Assembly: GCF_000247815.1 (NCBI RefSeq)
Contig: NC_021677.1
Location: 47,218,864 to 47,282,863, forward strand
DNA from: Ficedula albicollis
Taxonomy: Eukaryota > Chordata > Aves > Passeriformes > Muscicapidae
Direction of reading: 5' to 3'
DNA length: 64,000 bases
In this document: positions 37,675 through 51,374 of the stretch, piece by piece
Layout: each line of letters starts with the position of its first letter
Position numbering within the stretch: the first letter of the stretch is position 1
The notes under the pieces: model-generated
Seen by the model: only the letters and a program-made list of their open reading frames with translations
The model's database searches: none
Told to the model about the DNA's origin: nothing
Position numbers and translations under genes: made by a program

Positions 37675-39164
37675 CTGTAAAAATAACAAAACACAGGAAG
37701 TATTAGAAATAATTTTATTTCACTCACATTGCCTGAATTTTAAACACAAACTAATCAAAGCAAACACAACATTAAGTATTCAGATTTATCATGTGTCATG
37801 TGATATTTTGTTTTACTTTTCAATTTATCTTTTCCCTGCCTGATTCACTGTAGAATCAAGTCTCCTGTGTTCTAAGACAAAAAGAATTAAAACATTAACC
37901 TCAAGTCAGTATTCTGTCCTTCCTCCTCAAAAAGCAGCACTTGATTACATAGCTTTATGTGGCTCTCTGAACAGGATAAGATACACTTCTGATACTCACT
38001 TCACCAAAAAAAATGGTTTCAAATATGAATAGTTATACTGGATTAATTTATTTATTTGAAGTTACATGACCCTCATTATGACTGTGATCATCATTCATAT
38101 CTTCTCTGTAGATCTCCCTTAGACCTTTTCAAGGCTCCAGCCATCCCAAGTCTTCAGTATGATTGTCCATTTCTCATCTCTCTCCCCATTTTTTACAGCC
38201 TACCACCACTTCTCAGACTTGAAGGTACAATGTAACACCAGGCTGCCCAGAAACGCTGCACCCAGCACACTTCTGAAATTCAAAAAATGGTAATGTTCTA
38301 CGTCACCCTTAGCCAGGATCACTAAACTTCTTTTACTGAAATGTGTTGAGTTTTAACTCTAGTCAAAAGAGTGCTGTAAAAGTCATCACCCTTCTGGGAC
38401 TTGAAAAAACCAAGTCATGTCTTGCAAACAATGTCTTAACAGAACCAGAATAAGAAGGTTCTACAGTAAATAAGAAACATTTTGGTAGTGCACGAGAAAC
38501 ACATTGTTAGCTGCAGCAGGGAACAAGTGAGCCTGTGAGAACTGAGAACATTTATGACTTAACATGGCTGAGAGTCTTTTCTGTGTTTAGAAAACAAACA
38601 AGGACAACACATGATATCAAAGTACAGCAAAAAGCAGGGAAAGGGGCAATAGATGTTGCCAGCATAAGCACCTGGAGGGACCAACACCAGGCTTTGAAAT
38701 CCCTCGCCCACATCCTCCATTGCTCCAGCGCCTTGTGGCAGCAACAGCCACAACAGTCACTGCCAGCTGCATTCCCCTAGGAAAAGGGCCAAGCCAGAAA
38801 TCCTAAACTGCTTCCCACCCTAGCCACACAGGATTGCTTGAAGCAATTTACACTAGTTTTGCCATTTTTTCATTGAAGTCTGTTCAGCCAAAATGAAAAC
38901 TAAAAGATATTTCAATGTATTAAATGAAGAAAACTAAATACAACACATACTTCAACATTAGGGAAGGCACAGGATTATACACAGTTTTGAGCATTTCTAC
39001 AGATTACAAAGCCCCTCTAGATGGCATTGCACAATATTTGACTGTTCTTCTTCTAGAAATTTTGAGCTTGTTATCTACTCGTTTCCCTTGTTGCAATTTT
39101 TGACCATTGACTCTGACCATGTCTCCATCCATACAGTAAGTCACTTCTCATCAAGAGCTATCTA

Positions 39165-39440
39165 GTTGGTTTGTCCTTGATAAACCCAGGTCAACTGATC
39201 CCAATCACCTCCTTATCCTACCAGGACACACTTCCTAATCTTCTCAGGGCCTGAGGTTAGGCTGATCAACCTCCAGTCCCTGGACCATTCTTGCAAGTGG
39301 CCACAGATATCTTTTTCCAGTCACCAAGAACTACCCGCCATCACAAGGACCTTCAAATAAATCAGTGTCCATGCAATGGCCTTGGCCAGCTCTTTCACAC
39401 TCTGACACAATCCATCAGGCTATCAGAGGCTTGCATTCCC
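39165..39440 (-). mobile_element. CR1 LINE reverse-transcriptase domain remnant
   Basis: On the minus strand, broken frames recall the CR1 ORF2 order. First comes a segment like ...CHPMD-G..LAEAI near 39400. Next is WKK at the CTGGAAAAAG block (about 39310), then a RPVSLTS-like SLTSGP at the GAGGTTAGGCTGATC block. Last is DKEVIGIS..GFIK from the reverse complement of CTTGATAAACCCAGGTCAAC...ATCACCTCCTTATC. Frameshifts and stops destroy the ORF. No 3' UTR is joined to it here. Confidence 0.72.
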
Positions 39441-41840
39441 CTCTGCACAACACAGTAGGGCATAATGCTTCACTTCATGAGACCTTTCCATCAAATAGAG
39501 TTATTTCAATCAATATCAGCATGTTTTATGCAAGCTCTGATACATATACTAAAAAGCAAATGGTACAGACAATTGTAAGTGTGATAAGTAAATTTTCCAA
39601 AAAACCCCAATATGCTATGATAGTTTTTTAAAATTTTAAAGATACTTGGTATTATTTTGTTGCAGTCCGTTTTTGCATGTTCTTTCTTTTCCTTCAAACA
39701 GAAATCATAGCATAATTGACAAAAATCAACGGCTTCTGTAGCTTCAGCTTCAAGCTGCAAACTAAACAAGAAATTAAAGTAACCAAATCTAAACATGGTA
39801 TTTCAGCCCAAATCTCCTTTGTAACAGACTTACTCCAAATCCCATATTTCATTACCATAGCTCCAGTATTACTACAAACAAATAGTAAAATCAGATATTA
39901 TGACCAACATTACCCTGCTCAATGACAGCTTTAGCATAACACTCTGGAGGACTGCACTTTCTGCAATTATTCCATCTCTCTGGAAATCAAAGAGTTTAAA
40001 CTGCATGCACAGAAAAGACACCTGATTTTGTACAGCAATTTAAGGCAGGCTAGTTTGGTTCAAGGAGTTTAACAGTGTGTGAAAGGCTCTCAGAGATCAG
40101 AGCCTTACAAAACTGAACTTCAGTTCACTGGATGTAGTTATTTGCCTTTCAAAGACTCGGTCACTGGGGGGTCCTTTCAGGACAGGTACTTTACTCATAA
40201 TATTCAGAAGACTCCAGAGTCTGCTCTGAGTAAACAATTTTTGTTTATGAGACTCTTTAAAAAGGGGATTAACAAACAGGAGTAGATCTTGAAAATAATA
40301 CTTTAGGTCTGCATGGTAATGTTCCACTTGGGAGAAGAACAATGAAGATTAACTTTGTTAATTGTATTTTTAAAGCTAAATGGCAACTTTATAAAAGGGT
40401 GAAAATATGTCAAACTAGTTACCTTATGTTTTAAGGGATTTACAAGCTGATACTTTTTCTCTGATCTGTACTCATTGAAACCAAAGTATTTTATTTTATT
40501 TATTCAAGTAACATTTCTTTCCTTTTATTCAGTTTAATGTTTCACTGAGCAAGCTCTATTTCCAAAGAAGGTTGAGGAAACAAGATTGCCAAATATCACA
40601 AGGAATCTAAATGACACTCTAAAATAAGTGCTTTTGTTCAGGAGCTGAAATACCACCAAGGCTGTTTACAAAGAAAAGAGTGACATCTATCATTGACATT
40701 TTTTAACACTTCAAATAGCAGAACTTCAGAAGTGGCAAAGAACAAAGTATCACATGTATCTTTCTCTCTGATATGCAATCCTTCAAGTAGGTCCTAAAAA
40801 TTGTTCTGGTCCACACTGTTATAACAAGCATTTCTTTAATTAAGTTAAATATAATAAACCTATCTCTGTGGAGAAAGAGGTAAGAACAGCTATACAACAG
40901 CACCAGCTGCCACATGTGTTTTGTTTATAAAAACTGCAAAACTGTCAAGGAAGCATGTGAAGCAACTAGTTTGGGTTCTTATAACACATGAAAGCCAAAG
41001 AACAGGTCAGGCACCAAATAAAAAGAAAATAAACCTCTCCCTGCCTGTACGAAAATGCATACCTTGAGGCATGAGGATTTGTAAAACAAAGTGCTGAAAT
41101 AATTTCTATTACTAATGGGGAAAAATAACCAAACAACAGCACTGGCACACCTAGAACAAAGTGTAGTCATATCAGCTGCAACACAGAAAGAGGAAGACCA
41201 GCTTTAGAAGACTCAATTTTCACCCATTCGTGGGGCCACAACAGAACAAGACAAGGATAGACACAGATCTAGCACTCTGAAGAAAGCTTGTAAGATTATT
41301 CCTCTCTTATACACAGCAGAATTTCTCACATTGGGGAAAGGAAGAGGAGAGAAACATGAAACCACCTCTGGAAAATTTAGTTTATCCTCTCTCTCCCTTC
41401 CCTCTCTCATCCTCCTCTCTTCACCCTAAGATAAGTTTCACCTCTCTGATAATGACTTGAAAACTTTAGAAATTTGATGCTTCTAAAGAGAGGACACAAG
41501 CAAGAACAAGCCTTAAGTTTAAGCTGTCATATACTCTGAAATTATCCAGGCACCTTTAGAGGAGAAGTAGTCTACAGGACCCAGGTATTTTGTTCCCATC
41601 CTTGATGCAAGTCAGAGAAGCAAATGATCCACACAGTAGCTAGAGACAGTCACAGTGCAGCGACATGTATTGCCATACTTTCCTTCAAAGTAAAGGTGGG
41701 AGAGAAGAAAACAGCAGCTGCAACTTACATACAGATCTGACTGAGCAGCAAAACAAAAGCTGCTCTTCTAGGTCATTCGTATACAGTACAGCTCACCCTT
41801 TCCCTGTGCCACTGCTGTAGACCATGAGACACAGCACCAT

Positions 41841-41870
<30 letters not shown>
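41841..41870. repeat. (GA)n microsatellite
   Basis: Pure GA repeat of about 12 units followed by a GAGGGAGA interruption, in intron 1. Confidence 0.93.
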
Positions 41871-41872
<2 letters not shown>

Positions 41873-42745
41873 TATTGTCAGACTGGCTTTCATCACAGAA
41901 GTGCTGCACTGGTGCAACTGCTGATGACAACACTTGGAAACAACAGGTCACAGACTACAAACCATAAAAGCCACTGCAAAGCAGAATTTTCTTATTTACT
42001 GAGTCTCTCATCTGCTAAGTCAGTCCATCAGGGTCAGATACTTGCAACAAACTTTTAAATCAAATTATTACTGAGCGAGTACTTTATTAACATTGGCTTT
42101 ATGTGCATCAACCATTCTCTGTCAGTAAGAACAACATTCAATGGTGCTTGTAACAAAATTCCAATTACATGGACATTTCTGAAGGAAACCATTTATGAAG
42201 TCATAGCTCTAGCTGAGTTTTCCATTAGTTATAGCTACCCCTTAAGACATTTTGAAAAATTCTAAGAACTGTTTGAGAAGAAATTGCTTTTATTTTTCTT
42301 CCAGCACAGAATGAGTGATCTAGATGATATTCTTCTATTAGACACTTTACAGAGACAGAATTAAACTGTGTAAAGTTGATAACAGGAAGTTTAGTGCTCC
42401 TTCAGCCAGTCTAAATAGATGTTTCAGAAAAAAAAACTGTTCAAAAACAGTTTCAGTACCATGAAAACCAGTATCCCACTTGTAGAAAATTGACACAATT
42501 TTGGTTCAGAATAAAATTCTTGTTTAAAGGAAAGATTCCCTCTTATTCATCTATTTCCCTGCTGAAGAATTCATCAACAACAATTACTTAGCAGATTTAG
42601 GGGGGTATTTGATGACTTACATCACAACTGCATTGCAGAACCATTTTGGACAAGAACAGCCTAACCTGCCCATCTGTGTCTGCAACATCACAGTATCACT
42701 GAAACAATCCACCTGGCTAATAGGATGTCCTCTGCCTAGAATCAC

Positions 42746-42859
42746 AGACAGCTCTGAGCACCTCGGAACCCCAAGACAAACTCAAGGATGCTTCAGGTGA
42801 AAAGACAGCTCTGAGCACCTTGGAAGCCCAAGACAAACTCAAGGATGCTTCAGGTGAAA
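42746..42859. repeat. Direct tandem duplication, 2 x 57 bp
   Basis: AGACAGCTCTGAGCACCT at 42746 recurs at 42803, both ending AAGGATGCTTCAGGTGAAA. Two substitutions (CTCGGAACCCC versus CTTGGAAGCCC). Confidence 0.93.
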
Positions 42860-45635
42860 GGCACATTTCTCTTAGCATTCAAAGCAAACCAAGAAACACA
42901 GACACTTTGTGTAAGCTGCTTTCTTTCAGCTTAGAGAAAGCCTAGACATCTGTACAAAATGGCTTGGCAAGTGCCTTGTGTAGACATGGCTATCCCTCTT
43001 TGCAATATGGATCAATATGAATCATCTTCAAAATAAGAATACAGGCTAGCATAAATAGGGGATGGGAAAAAGCACACAATGACGTGCCTTTGTAAAATAG
43101 TTTCTAAAAATATCATAATGAAAGCCTCTTTGCTACTTTATTTTTAATATCTGCTTTTTGAAGCAAATTCTTCACCACAGTATCAGAATCTGAAGCAGTT
43201 ACCCACAGAAAAACAGAATTAAAATAGAGAATTACTCTTTTTTTATCCTTGGTCAAGAATGATGAAGATTACTTATAATACTAACACTTACTTAGGTTAA
43301 AGCCACCATCTATCTTGAATTATCCACAGAATCGCATGCTAAAATGGAAAATAGTCATCTCTCTGATGAATGCTACCAGAACCAGGCACTTGTTAAAGAA
43401 CCCAAGGTTGTTAGCAGGCTAAGTGAGAGGAATATCTAGCTCTAATTCCTTTCTACAATTAAGAGTAAGGAGAGGGAGAAAAAAAAAAAGAATGGCAACA
43501 TTGCATAGAGCTATTAGCTGAATACAGATTAGGAGCTCTCTCTTGCCTTCAGAATTCATTCCCAGAAGTGCTTTTTAAAGTTTATTCAATTCCAGAGTAC
43601 ACCAAGATAAGTCCACAGTGAATGATGACGTAGCCTTAACAGAATTAAGGAACCTGCTTGCCACCTGTTGTTCTGTGGAGCAACAACTACATATTTTGGT
43701 AAAGTATTATCTTTCCTGTGGTGGTTCAGATAAAAACCAAAGCAAAACACTGAAGTTTGACTAGATCATGACTACTATATATGTGGTTTCTCAAGTGTTC
43801 CTAATATTAATGCAGAAAATTTTTAAGGGTCAGATAATTATTTTTTCAGAAGGAAATACTTGGAAGGCATAAGGGAAACACACCCCTCGAATAATAACAG
43901 CTATCACAACTATGGCAACGACTATCAACAACCCTGCTCCAGTTATCAAGTCTCCATGCACCAGATGTTTCTCTGCAATTAAACATCCATATCATGCTGC
44001 TGTGGTACACAGGCAAGAATACATATGATCCTGTGCTAACAACAATAGTTACATGTTATCTATGGAGCCTCCCTCAACAGCTCAACATCTACAGTAAGAA
44101 AAAAGTATGGAGAAAAGCACTCTTTCTTCCTTATATGCCACATGGCAGAGATTAAAAGAAACAGTTTCAGTATTTCACTTCCCTTTCCTCTGAATTATGC
44201 AGCTGCAAGAAAAAAAGTCCATAATTAGGATAAAATCTCCTACCACAATGATTTAAGCAAAGAGGCTCAACCTCAGACTCAGGCCTTGGGGATCTGAATT
44301 TAAATAGGATGTATTTAGGAATAGGAAATAAAGAGCAAAATACCTCCAGAATCTGATTAGCCAAACAAACTTTAATCTTTCCTTGTAAGCAACCAGATAA
44401 ATTTAGAAGCATGTTATATCACATGATGTATCATTTCACCCACTCTTCACCAAAGTCTTAAATATTTCAGGTAATTCATTTTAGACTCTTAAAAAGCACA
44501 ACTGTCCAAATCCATTGAAGTCTAAAGATCATGGTTATCATTAGTCTCAAATGAAGACATTGCAAGAGGCGAGATTAATTAGATGAAGCATGGAGTTGTA
44601 AGAAAATATGATACTGCTACTTCAACTGCTCTGTCCTAGAGTCCAGAACGAAAAAAATAAATTAAAAACTCAAGCCTTAACTCAGGACTATTAAAACAAA
44701 AAATCAGGGTAGGAAAGGGGCAAGGGGTAAAGAAGACAAGTATGAGATTTCCAGGATCCCAAAGGGACCATACATTGATGTGCAGAATTCCAGGAAGTTG
44801 AGATCTACTTTGTAAACTCCCTTGTGGTGCTTCAAGCCTTCCCAGAGGGAAATTAGCTTGGAACTGAGAAAAGAAACTACTCCTGTTCAATCCCTAAAAC
44901 TCCTAGTCTCTCTAAAGGCAAAAGTGAAGGCTCAGAGTACCTGAAGGGCTGCATGTTGCAGTATTTTACGATGATTTTTCCCTCAGACATCCAATAACAT
45001 TTTGGAATATCATGGTGCCCAAATGAAAAAAAAAAAAAAACAAACCACACATACACAAAAAACAAGCAAACAAAAACAACTATGGAATTTTATCTAGGAG
45101 TGGTATGCATGCATCAAGAAGGATCCCAAAGGGGTCAATTACTCTATATAGTAACTAGACAAAGATTTCAGAATGAGGTTTATGTAAAACAGCTGAAAAC
45201 AAGAAAAATCTTGTAGCCTCCCACAGAACATTTATTAAGAAGGCCATTTAAAAATTGAGCTCTCTTCCAGAAGAGGGTCTGGAAATCCTGGATCTAGAAC
45301 TGATTTCATATTCACCTGGCGAAAAAGCAAGAAACACGTGGTTTTTACCCAGGAACAAGTTGACTGTGCACTTAAAGCAGACATTTGTTTTGTTCACAAT
45401 GTATCAGTAAGAGCATGGGCTTGAAGAGGAGTATCTGAACAAGTCTCCAAGTACTCATTCAGCTTTGTGCTCAGCATTCAGTAAGTCTGGACCAGGAGCT
45501 TCGTAAATTAAAATGAGTGCTAAAACTATTCTTAGATTTCTACTCCAAGGTTGACATTAAAAACAAGAAAAATAATATACATATACACAGATGTCACTTA
45601 TGATTCCATCACTGACTACTTAGTAGGAAGAATTC

Positions 45636-45790
45636 ACAGCATCAGAGGATGGCTGAGGTTGGAAGGGACCTCTGGAGGTCATCTAGTCCAACACCCCTGT
45701 CCAAGCAAGATCAACTAGAGCAGGTTGCCCAGCATCTTGTCCAGCCAGGTCTCTGGAGACAGCAGAAAAGTATCCAGAGATTATGTGCAG
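45636..45790 (-). mobile_element. CR1 LINE 3'-end fragment
   Basis: Plus-strand text GAGGTTGGAAGGGACCTCTG, GAGGTCATCTAGTCCAACAC and GAGCAGGTTGCCCAGCATCT is the reversed avian CR1 3' end. Similarity fades after TTGTCCAGCCAGGTCTCTGG. It is in the same orientation as TTC7B. Confidence 0.92.
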
Positions 45791-48700
45791 CCCAACAAGC
45801 ACTATTGGTAGAAAGGCTGCACACTGATGCAGATGTCACACATGTAAAACCAGAAGCAGAAAATACAGAGTCAGCTGCTCAAAGAAATTTAATTTTACTC
45901 ACTAACACCTTTAATTATATAGTCATTCATTTCTCTGCCTCTTAAGTACACAGTGGGCATCACTACTTTTTACTCTGCAGCTATATAGTATCTACACAAT
46001 TTTCCTGCATGACAGCCAAAACTTGTTTTAAAGGAAAATATTATAGGCTTTCCAATCTATTTATGCATAGGCATACTTACTTTCAAAGTGCCACTTATAC
46101 TGAAATTTATCTTATGATGACACATATTAAGAATAGAAAACTGTTTCCAGCTATTTTTTTTATATTCAAGCTCACCAAATTTTGTGAAATGTTAAGGCCA
46201 TCAGAACAGTAAATAATCAAGCCAGGGCAGTCACAATGTATCATCTAGAATATTGATAGGCTTACAGTTGAATAAAACTTGCCTCATTCAGTCAAATGCA
46301 ATGTAAAACCAAGAAATAAGAACGCGCGTCATACCCAAGACTGGGAAACACAACTGTGGGTAACAGGATCACCAACATCTTTGAGTGTTTAACTGGAAAC
46401 AGTTCAATCAACCACACTGAGGAAGAACGATCAAAATTCAGCTTCTTCCCATCTATGTTTTGTTTAGGTTACAAAGATCAAAGAATGACTGGGAGAACAG
46501 GAAAAGCACATGCTCTGATAGCTAGGAATTCATTCCAATCTTGCTTCTTGCCATGATTTATTTCTCAAAGGACAAAACAGTTGTCCTGTTGCTACAAACA
46601 ACAACAAAATAGTAGAGACTATTAGATGTAAGGCAAAAACCAAGCCATGCCATAAGGACAGTGGCTCTTGTCCATTCTTTACCAAACACCTATATTGCAG
46701 CACAGTGCAAATTTAAGAGATGATAACAATGGAATTCAACTTTTGTTGTCACGAAAAGATAAAGAAAATGACTGGCAAAAAACGAAATCACTAATTAATT
46801 GCCAGATCAGAAGAGGGACATTTTTCATCTTTGGGTGACCCAAAGCTCAGATGAAAGCACTAGATGAGCCTCTGTTCCCAAGAAGGCAAAATCTTGCAGT
46901 TCTTTATCATTTCCAATCTTCTCCTAGCTTTTCAGGTCCACCTGGGAAGCCTCAAGTAAATTGTTGAAAGATAGTACCCTACATCTATCAGTCTCAGAGA
47001 CAATTGCCTCAGGTACATAACTACTAGTGTTAAGACAGAAAGTATCTTTTGGCAACTTGGTTGATTGGTGTTTTGGTGGGGTTCATTTTCTGTGGTTTTT
47101 TTGTTTGTTTTCTTTTGCTTTTATTCTACCAGCGGTTCTAAAAACAACATCCCTATTCTGCCTCTCCTAAAGCCCAGCTCTAATGCAGTCCCATTAAAGC
47201 CTTGATTAATGCACACCATTTTCTTCCCATTAAGGTAGAGAGACTGCAATTAAATAGTAAAAAGAAAAACAGAAGTGTAGCTGCAAGCTAAGCCCACGCA
47301 AATCTGACTTTGAGATAAGACACTTAAAAGATGAGCTACAACTTGCTCATATAATTAACTGCAGAAAAATATGGGAGGGCCTGTAAGCTATTTGTGTTCT
47401 CATATCTTTGTTGCCTTTGCAAAAGTTTTATGAAGATAAACCAAGTTATTGGTCTCAGGTGAGCTGCATGCAAAATTCTAGAAATAAAAGGGATTTCCCA
47501 CCCACTTTTTTTTAATAAGCACAGTTTACAACTCTAGATAATATGAAACTAGAGTAAAGGACTTCAGCTTATGTATATCATACCAGTCATACACAGGTCA
47601 TCAGTGGGCTGGGAACCTGCAGAAACTCACGCAACACCTCCTGAAGTAACTCCTGAGCAACTGATAACATTGCTGATCAGAGCAGCTACTAAAAACTGCC
47701 ACCATGCATTCTGCCACACATTTGCTAACACCAGAGAAATGCCCAGATTCAGCATCTTCCTCCACAGCCTGGAGCAGAGATCAAATGCTCTCCAATTATT
47801 AAAGGTCTGGCTATCCACATCACACTATCAGCCAGACATCCTTACCTCCTCCAATTTATCTCAGCGTTCTGCAACTTTGCTTTTTACAAGGTTATCTTCA
47901 GTCACACCTTACCAGCTAAAATTAAACAGCATTCAGTGCAGAGAAAACTGTAAAAAACCTGAACCATTAAATTCTAAGATTTTATTCTTAAAAAGACCAA
48001 TTTGTGTAGAGGAAGAATGGCCCAGACTTGGTAGGGAAGGAGAAGGGCTCATACTTGGTACAATTAAGGACCTTCTGCCCCCTTCTTTACCACCATGCAA
48101 ATCAAACCCAAACAAAAGTGGTATCAACGATCCTGAGTTTATGCTAATTCATTTATTTCCCTATAGAAAAGTTAATCCTAACCTTTAACCCTTAAAGTTA
48201 ATTTAAAGGAACTGAGAGCAGATACAATACAGATATATACCAGCACCCATTCATGGATAAATCTGGCTATCATTTCTTGTAACTTTTAAACAAGGCAAAA
48301 GTGCAATCAATCCAAGATCACTACATGAGACATCCAATTTCTAAAATAACTACATTCATAATATGTAAAAACATCCTTATAAATGTAAACAGTTATAAGC
48401 CTCAAATAACCAAAATACTTTGTTCGTTCCACATAGACCAACTATATGCTTCCTCACAGTTCCCTTCACCTTTGCCCTCCACTGGCTGCTGCTACTGTTC
48501 ATTTTTCACCAGCTGTTAAACTACTCAGACCCATGTGGGAGGCAAATGAACTTGGCAAGCCAACAGACACAGCAGGCCCCAGGACAAGAAGCAAGAGTTT
48601 TCTGCTGGCCAAGCACAGTAATTCCCACCTCTGGTGTTCATCAACACAAGGGAGAGGCCAGAAACACATAACCAGGAGAAGCTGCATAGAGAATTAGCAG

Positions 48701-49092
48701 CTTGATTAAATGTAGGAAGAAGAAACTACTCTACATAATAGCAGTAAGGCACTAGACCAGCTTGGTTACTTGTGAAATCACAACCTAGCATTTTCTATTC
48801 CAGATGAACACACAGAGTGAGTACAAGCAGATGATCCACATCATCACTTACACTGCTGTAACACCCCTGGCTATCTGAAGAAACAAAGCTGTCAGTCAAA
48901 AATAAGAAAACACATCTAAGTACTGTCACCACCTTTGCTCTTCATTCTGAAAAATGTCAGTACTTAGTAAGCTTGTTCTGTAAATGTGACAATGAATGCA
49001 ATAGGAGAAAAACAAGATAACGAATGAAGAGAGTCCTCCACATCTACTTCTATGAACATGCAAAAAGGCATGTCACATGGTCTGCAAACTTT

Positions 49093-49122
49093 TTTCCTGA
49101 GAGATTGACATCTCTCAGGAAA
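49093..49122. repeat. Perfect hairpin, 13-bp arms, 4-nt loop
   Basis: TTTCCTGAGAGAT, loop TGAC, then ATCTCTCAGGAAA. The arms are exactly complementary. It is in intron 1 in otherwise unremarkable sequence; not long enough on its own to be called a microRNA precursor. Confidence 0.92.
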
Positions 49123-50584
49123 GCTTTGCATATACAAATCACACTACCAACTGTATGTATAAAAACAAATAAATTTGGTAAACACCATCTAAGTAGGGCA
49201 TGAGTCCTAAGAAGTTTAGAAATCTCTTGTTTACTCTGAGGATAAGCTCTAACCATACATCTGAGGTCTTGTATTTCACAAGGTTGAAAAACAGATGAAA
49301 ACTGATAAGGTGTTTCTATTTTTAGGTTCTACTTATATCAAGATAAGGGAGCAGCATAGAAGGTGACATACAAAATTAGACATGTAAAATAATTCATAAC
49401 TCTTTGGGTTTGCTACTCTGCTCTTAACTCCTCTCTGTTCCATTACTCTGTCAGACTAAATGGGAGGATAGGTCTAACAGGAGACAATAGAAACAAGGTG
49501 TTGAGAGGAATGGCAGTCAGAGAAGAGATCCCAGAAAAGACAAATCAAACAGAAATGGGATAGCAAAAGTAGTAAGACATTCACTAGGTAAAAAAAAACA
49601 TTGTGTTACAATGTTTGTGCATTTCCAATAGCAAACTTGATACCTGTATGTAATGTTCTATTTTCATGGCAATGTCACAATGCTCTTGGTAGCATATAGA
49701 TCCATGAACTTCCTGGGCATGCATTCTCTCTCCCCAGCAATACAATATTTCACACTGTCTACGGTTTCTACAGAACTACATCATTCTACCTCATTTAAAC
49801 TATAAAAATTTGCCCCCTCAGTGCTTTTCCAGACAGAGCCATACATCTCACTGAACTTGAGCAAGGTCACATTCCAACTACAGCAACAATGAATGGCTGG
49901 AAACACCCACGGAAATTCATGGATCCTTTATTCTATCCATACAGCTGGCTACTGAACAAACCTAAGGCTTCCTCATTTTGTTTCCAAAGGAAGGAAAGAA
50001 AACACGAGAATACTGATGTCCTGAAAATGCCTTAAGCAGATACAACCTTCATACTGAAGTCCAGTGTAGACACGTCCTATGACACTCTACTGTTTTATCA
50101 AAAATACATGATGGCCTTGCAATCAGGTTTGCAATGTGAGCTTCCAATTGTGTTTCTCAGTTCTAGGAGAACTTTAAAATACATTCAGATTAGTTTCAGA
50201 TATTCAGCATTTAGTATTTTAACCTCTTCCAATATTCTGTGAGCAAGCAATTAGGTACTCAAAGCATCCACTAACTGTCAAGACCATGTTTCACCATCAT
50301 GCTGTTCATTTGCAATGTTAGACAAAATCCAACCAGCAATGAAAATTTCTTCAGCTCTTTTTTAGAAGGAACATTTTAAAGTTAGTTAAACCAATTGGGA
50401 ATACTCACAAAGTTTCATTAGTGAAAACTGCTCTAAGGTTTTATTTTTAACAACTTGGGGTTTTTCTCAGTTCCATTCAAGAGGTGATACTCAGGATGTG
50501 AACACTGACCACCTGGAACAGGCTACAGACTATCCAAGGACCACATCTTTGCGACCTTCAGGGCAGCACATGATTTTTTTGCCA

Positions 50585-51374
50585 GCTGCTACAGTTGTCG
50601 AAAATTCTGCTGTACTGGTAATAACCTGCAAGGTGCTGGCAGCAGAGGGGCTGCAGGAGTAGCTCTGGTGGGAAAAGGCCAGTCAGGGGTTGCCCTGCCC
50701 CAGGCCCAGCTAGTTCCAACTGCACCACAGCCAGACACAGCTGAGCCTCTCAGCACAGCTGACAACACCTCTGGCAAAGTGTATAAAAGGGCAGAAAACG
50801 CCACAGAACAAAATAAAAGAGAACAAAAGGAGTGAGAAACAGCAAAAAACCCACAACATGAAGGTCAGAGGAGGGACAAAGGTGCTCCACGGTGCCAGAA
50901 AAGGGACTCAAGGGAGGACCCAAGCCAGGTGGACATGCCCTGAAGGAACTGTACCACGTGGAGAGCATGTTCCAAAGCAGGACTGCTGCCAGTGGGAAGC
51001 TTATGCCAGAGCAGAGGAAAAACGTGGGAAGGAAGGAGCAGCAGAAAGAAACTATCTTGCACCGTGACCCCTTTGCCCCCTCCTCACCACATGGGGAGGG
51101 GCACAGGAGTGAAGTTCAGCCTGGGAAAGGGGAGAGAAAAAGTGTTATTTTCGTGTCTTTCTGTCTTAGTATCTCACTATATTTTAACTGGCAACAAATT
51201 AAATTCAGTTATTGCAAATCAAGCCTATCTCGCCCAGAACAGTAACTCGTAAGTGATCACCCTGTCTTTATTTGAAGCTACAATCTTATCCTACCTTTTG
51301 CTCCAGCCCCTGTAAGGAAGGGGAGAGACTGAGCAGCTGGGTGGGCATGTGGTGTTAGCTAAGGCTAACTCAGC
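50585..51374 (+). mobile_element. ERVL-type solo LTR with TATA box
   Basis: About 790 bp on the plus strand, related to the LTRs at 10073 and 58110. Shared landmarks include CCTGAAGGAACTGTACCACG, CAGAGCAGAGGAAAAACGTG, GTTCAGCCTGGGAAAGGGGA, GGCAACAAATTAAATTCAGT, TAACTCGTAAGTGATCACCC and the end GCTAAGGCTAACTCAGCA. A TATA-like box GTATAAAAGG lies at 50781-50790, as expected at the U3/R boundary. It is a different, more diverged subfamily. No gag, pol or env sequence flanks it. The 5' limit is approximate. It lies in intron 1, antisense to TTC7B. Confidence 0.7.

Noticed and set aside
47571..48188. 205-codon plus-strand ORF
   Set aside because: Lies in TTC7B intron 1, has no domain, signal peptide or familiar motif, and its size is expected by chance in 64 kb.
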